Source: Altibacter lentus (GTDB lineage: Bacteria > Bacteroidota > Bacteroidia > Flavobacteriales > Flavobacteriaceae). Taken from it: a stretch of 64,000 nt of DNA. Below are positions 61,173-64,000 of the stretch, one piece after another. Under the pieces are notes generated by a model. That model saw nothing but the letters and a program-made list of their open reading frames with translations, was not told the DNA's origin and did no database searches. The DNA lies in contig NZ_KN050846.1 in NCBI RefSeq assembly GCF_000746845.1, positions 1,123,394 to 1,187,393 of the forward strand. The letters run 5' to 3'. A program made the translations under genes and the position numbers. Numbering within the stretch: position 1 is the first letter of the stretch; each line of letters opens with the position of its first letter.

Positions 61173-63626
61173 ATGCAAAAATTCACTATTCTTCTCGCTC
61201 TCTTCCTTTTTATTGCGCCTGTGTCAGCTCAAGAAAACACAGGCTACCAAAAGCCTCCTAAAGAAATATTAGAACTTGTCGATGCACCTCTCGCACCTTC
61301 GGTGCTTATGGATGATGAAGGCGAAAACGTGGTATTACTGTACCGGGATGCATATAAGAGTATTGCCGAACTTTCAGAGAGCGAAATGCGTCTTGCAGGT
61401 TTGCGTATCAATCCGAAAACAAATATTGGTAGCAGAACAAATTATTACAATAATATTGAACTAAAAAAAGCTACTGCTACCAACTCCAGAACTGTTTCCG
61501 GGCTACCCGAAAACGGCCGTTTCTCTTATTTTAATTGGTCACCGGACCAAAAGAAGATCGCGTTCCTTCATACCACCGCAATTGGAGTGGAAGTCTGGGT
61601 ACTGGATATAGAGAATAGTATTGCTACCAAACTTACAGAGCCAAAGGTGAACGCTAACATGGGAGATCCTATTAATTGGTTTAAGGACAACACTTCGTTG
61701 TTGGTAAAAATGCTTCCGAAGAACAAAAAAGAATTAATCAACCCGGATGAAGCTGTTCCTGAAGGGCCTACCATCTCTGTGAGCAGTGGTGAAAAAGCAC
61801 AAAACCGAACCTATCAAGATCTTTTAAAGAATCCAAACGATGAAGCGAATTTTGAACAGTTGGCCCTTTCAGAATTAACGACAGTGTCTCTGAGCGGCAC
61901 TTCAAAAACCTTCTTGCCGGCCGGAATGTACAGCAGTATCAGCTTTTCTCCTAATGGTAATTATGTATTGATCTCCAAACTGAAAAGACCGTTTTCATAC
62001 CTCGTTCCTTACTATCGATTTCCGTATGATGAACTGGTTTATAACATCTCCGGTGACCTCATAAAAAAAGTCAATGAGGTACCCTTAGATGAAGTACGCC
62101 CCAAAGGATTCATGGCTACCCGTACCGGAAAGCGAAATATGAGCTGGCGGGCAGACAAACCGGCCACGCTGTATTGGGTGGAAGCTATGGACGGCGGAGA
62201 TCCTGAAACGTCCGTACCCTATAGAGATGTTGTATATGAAGTGGCAGAACCATTTACCGGAAAAGGACGTGAGATCTTTAAGACCATAAATCGTTTTTCC
62301 GGTATTTCATGGGGAGATGATGAGACTGCCGTGGGTTATGATTATTGGTGGAACGACCGTAATACCAAAACTTATTTGTTCAATCCATCGAATGCGGCAT
62401 CTACACCTGTGATCATTTCCGATCGAAATTATCAGGATCAATACAGCGATCCGGGTAATTTTGTCATGAAACAAAATGAATATAACCGCGATGTCTTGGA
62501 GATCATAGACGGTGAAGCATTTTTAATTGGCGAAGGATTTTCTGAAAAAGGTCAGTTTCCGTTTGTGGATGCGTTCGATCTAAAGACTCAAGAAACCAAG
62601 CGATTGTACCAATCTCCTTATACCGATAAAAAAGAATCCCTTCGCGCTGCTGTGGACATGAAAAAAGGCAAATTGTTGGTGCGTATAGAATCCCCAAATG
62701 AATATCCTAACTATTATTTCAGAAACATTTATAAGAAAAATAGTTTGACGCCTGTTACAGATTTTGAAAACCCTTATAAAAGTTTGGCTAACGTACACAA
62801 AGAAGTGATTACGTACAAACGTGATGATGGTTTGGAGTTGGAAGGGACCCTATATCTCCCCGTTGGATACGACACAAGTAAAAAAGAAAAGAAACCGATG
62901 ATCTTGTGGGCGTACCCCAGAGAGTTCAAAGACAAGAGCAGTGCTTCACAAAATACTACCAACCCCAATGAATTTATTTATCCGTATTACGGAAGTCCCA
63001 TCTATTGGGTAACCCGAGGCTATGTGGTTCTGGACGATGCCGCCTTCCCTATTGTGGGAGAAGGTGAGGAAGAACCTAACGATTCGTTCAGGGAGCAATT
63101 GGTGGGGAATGCAAAAGCTGCTATCGATGCCGTGGATGCTATGGGGTATATCGATCGTGAGCGTGTGGGTGTGGGCGGACATAGCTACGGAGCCTTTATG
63201 GTGGCCAATTTATTGAGCCATAGCGATCTGTTTGCTGCCGGCATCGCCCGAAGTGGTGCTTACAACCGTACATTGACTCCCTTCGGATTTCAGAGCGAGG
63301 AGCGAAGTTATTGGGATTCTCCGGAAACTTATTATAATATGTCTCCCTTTATGCATGCCGATAAAATGAAAACTCCATTACTCCTTATACATGGGGAAGC
63401 CGATAATAATTCGGGAACGTACCCACTACAAAGCGAACGCTATTTCAACGCCCTAAAAGGCCTGGGAGCCCCCGCTCGATTAGTGATGCTACCTAAAGAA
63501 AGCCATGGATATAGAGCCAAAGAAAGCATCCTTCATTTGCTTTGGGAACAGGACACGTGGTTAGAAACCTATGTAAAGAATCGTGATAAGAATGATTTGC
63601 AGGTTTCGGAAGAGATCAAGAAATAA
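61173..63626 (+). CDS. Secreted S9-family prolyl oligopeptidase-like serine peptidase
   Basis: 817 aa from the ATG at 61173 (signal peptide MQKFTILLALFLFIAPVSAQ); an in-frame ATG at 61098 would add a non-signal extension. Propeller-like N-terminal region (NWSPDQKKIAFLH, SFSPNGNYVLISK) and alpha/beta-hydrolase domain with Ser671 (GGHSYGAFM), Asp744 (HGEADNNSG) and His778 (ESHGYRA). Probably cleaves peptides in the periplasm. No sorting domain. Downstream terminator 63630. Confidence 0.92.
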   Translation: MQKFTILLALFLFIAPVSAQENTGYQKPPKEILELVDAPLAPSVLMDDEGENVVLLYRDAYKSIAELSESEMRLAGLRINPKTNIGSRTNYYNNIELKKATATNSRTVSGLPENGRFSYFNWSPDQKKIAFLHTTAIGVEVWVLDIENSIATKLTEPKVNANMGDPINWFKDNTSLLVKMLPKNKKELINPDEAVPEGPTISVSSGEKAQNRTYQDLLKNPNDEANFEQLALSELTTVSLSGTSKTFLPAGMYSSISFSPNGNYVLISKLKRPFSYLVPYYRFPYDELVYNISGDLIKKVNEVPLDEVRPKGFMATRTGKRNMSWRADKPATLYWVEAMDGGDPETSVPYRDVVYEVAEPFTGKGREIFKTINRFSGISWGDDETAVGYDYWWNDRNTKTYLFNPSNAASTPVIISDRNYQDQYSDPGNFVMKQNEYNRDVLEIIDGEAFLIGEGFSEKGQFPFVDAFDLKTQETKRLYQSPYTDKKESLRAAVDMKKGKLLVRIESPNEYPNYYFRNIYKKNSLTPVTDFENPYKSLANVHKEVITYKRDDGLELEGTLYLPVGYDTSKKEKKPMILWAYPREFKDKSSASQNTTNPNEFIYPYYGSPIYWVTRGYVVLDDAAFPIVGEGEEEPNDSFREQLVGNAKAAIDAVDAMGYIDRERVGVGGHSYGAFMVANLLSHSDLFAAGIARSGAYNRTLTPFGFQSEERSYWDSPETYYNMSPFMHADKMKTPLLLIHGEADNNSGTYPLQSERYFNALKGLGAPARLVMLPKESHGYRAKESILHLLWEQDTWLETYVKNRDKNDLQVSEEIKK

Positions 63627-63629
63627 AAA

Positions 63630-63650
63630 GGGGAGCGTAAACGCTCCCCT
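63630..63650 (-). terminator. Intrinsic terminator between the S9 peptidase and the ABC1-kinase-like gene
   Basis: AGGGGAGCG-TAAA-CGCTCCCCT, a 9-bp perfect stem with tetraloop. On the minus strand it is followed by TTTTTA, so it best serves the gene ending at 63794; on the plus strand it may also end the S9 transcript. ATTGGTTAGGTTGTTAGA precedes it on the minus strand. Confidence 0.85.
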
Positions 63651-63793
63651 TCTCTAACAACCTAACCAATAAAATAATAGACACAATTTACTTTTTCATA
63701 GCTAATTCTATTATCCCACGATTTATACTGTAAATATACAAATTCTGTTTAATATTTAATCTGTTTAATTAAACAAATTGCGTTAAATTTTTC

Positions 63794-64000
63794 TTAAATA
63801 AATGATCTGTAATTATTTACTTGGATATTCGCGCCCAGATCATGCAATAAATTATACAGACCGAAAAAAGTTCGATTGATATATAAGAAATGCTTCGATC
63901 CACGATTCCCGTTCATCTTTCGCAAGCTCGTATCTTTTGCGTATTTATCGCTAAGTCGTGCGATCCTTCCGAAAAATTCGGTATCTGAAAAATCGAAATG
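63794..64000 (-). CDS. C-terminal part of a probable ABC1/AarF-type kinase-like protein, 5' end outside window
   Basis: 68 codons to a TAA at 63794, open to the window edge. Reads FGRIARLSDKYAKDTSLRKM then HFLYINRTFFGLYNLLHDLGA, resembling the C-terminal end of ABC1/UbiB-family atypical kinases (FLYxxRxxFGLY-L). The kinase core is not visible, so the call rests on this tail alone. Its terminator is at 63630. The 140 bp between are AT-rich with a 12-bp palindrome (GTTTAATTAAAC at 63763) and no gene. Confidence 0.5.
   Translation of the reverse strand, partial: HFDFSDTEFFGRIARLSDKYAKDTSLRKMNGNRGSKHFLYINRTFFGLYNLLHDLGANIQVNNYRSFI

Noticed and set aside
63700-63760. Short frame ending ELAMKK just before the terminator at 63630
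   Set aside because: Only about 25 codons from the previous stop, no start codon apart from an internal ATG, AT-rich sequence.

Overview
The window reads as a contiguous chromosomal segment of a marine-type member of Flavobacteriaceae (Bacteroidota). The signs are: two secreted proteins with C-terminal type IX secretion sorting domains (a subtilase and a WD40/BNR-type protein), a TonB-receptor-like outer-membrane barrel, bacillithiol-type BshC, the cluster rpmB-rpmG-DUF4295-ftsY, a pyrG-yidC pair, many short lipoprotein signal peptides, and promoters carrying the Bacteroidota -7 element TAnnTTTG. The genus cannot be fixed from the sequence. No rRNA, tRNA, CRISPR array, intact insertion sequence or phage gene was seen.

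Layout. 1-9.1 kb: 3' part of uvrB, an M48-like metallopeptidase, a GH3-family protein, a large-subunit pseudouridine synthase, a small heat shock protein, a DUF2254 membrane protein, a TerB-like protein, a small secreted protein and sucC. 9.2-18.8 kb: lysA, then a leftward block of a YwqK-like protein, mnmA, a T9SS subtilase and an NMO/FabK-like flavoprotein, and pyrG-yidC. 18.9-23.6 kb: a tight leftward operon guaA - LysM/periplasmic-binding lipoprotein - OsmC - DUF922 - DUF3820. 23.7-28.2 kb: a two-gene unit coding for a DUF1704 (QEGLA, HExxxH) putative metallocarboxypeptidase and a glutathione-synthetase-fold ATP-grasp ligase, tail to tail with bshC. 28.4-32.8 kb: M14 carboxypeptidase, DEAD-box helicase and DUF3784. 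33-40.5 kb is the most accessory part: tiny membrane proteins and lipoproteins (one with a frameshifted start), a TPR lipoprotein, a TIR-TM-beta-propeller protein, a glycosyltransferase and a Cys/His-rich lipoprotein. 40.5-47.6 kb is housekeeping: rimO, a SET-domain protein, ftsY, DUF4295-rpmG-rpmB, cinA, Hpt, a FAH-family hydrolase and a 3'-5' exonuclease. 47.7-64 kb: a secreted glutaredoxin-like protein, a lipoprotein, an E2 acyltransferase, GT2-recR, a T9SS WD40/BNR protein, a sodium:solute symporter, a CoA-binding protein, the outer-membrane barrel protein, fabH, an S9 peptidase and the end of a probable ABC1-kinase gene.

The points most worth a second look are: (i) two near-identical ECF-sigma-type promoters (TGTAAC-N16-CGTCT) 159 bp apart at 57080-57266. 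The first is followed by about 110 nt ending in a perfect intrinsic terminator, so it looks like an ECF-dependent small RNA, and the second drives the outer-membrane receptor. (ii) The DUF1704 plus ATP-grasp pair, a possible bacterial add/remove peptide-modification couple next to low-molecular-weight thiol synthesis. (iii) The TIR-TM-propeller protein. (iv) A lipoprotein gene whose start codon is out of frame by one base in an A run. (v) A 14-unit heptanucleotide repeat at 42594-42691. (vi) -7 promoter elements so close to start codons that guaA and rluF mRNAs are probably leaderless.
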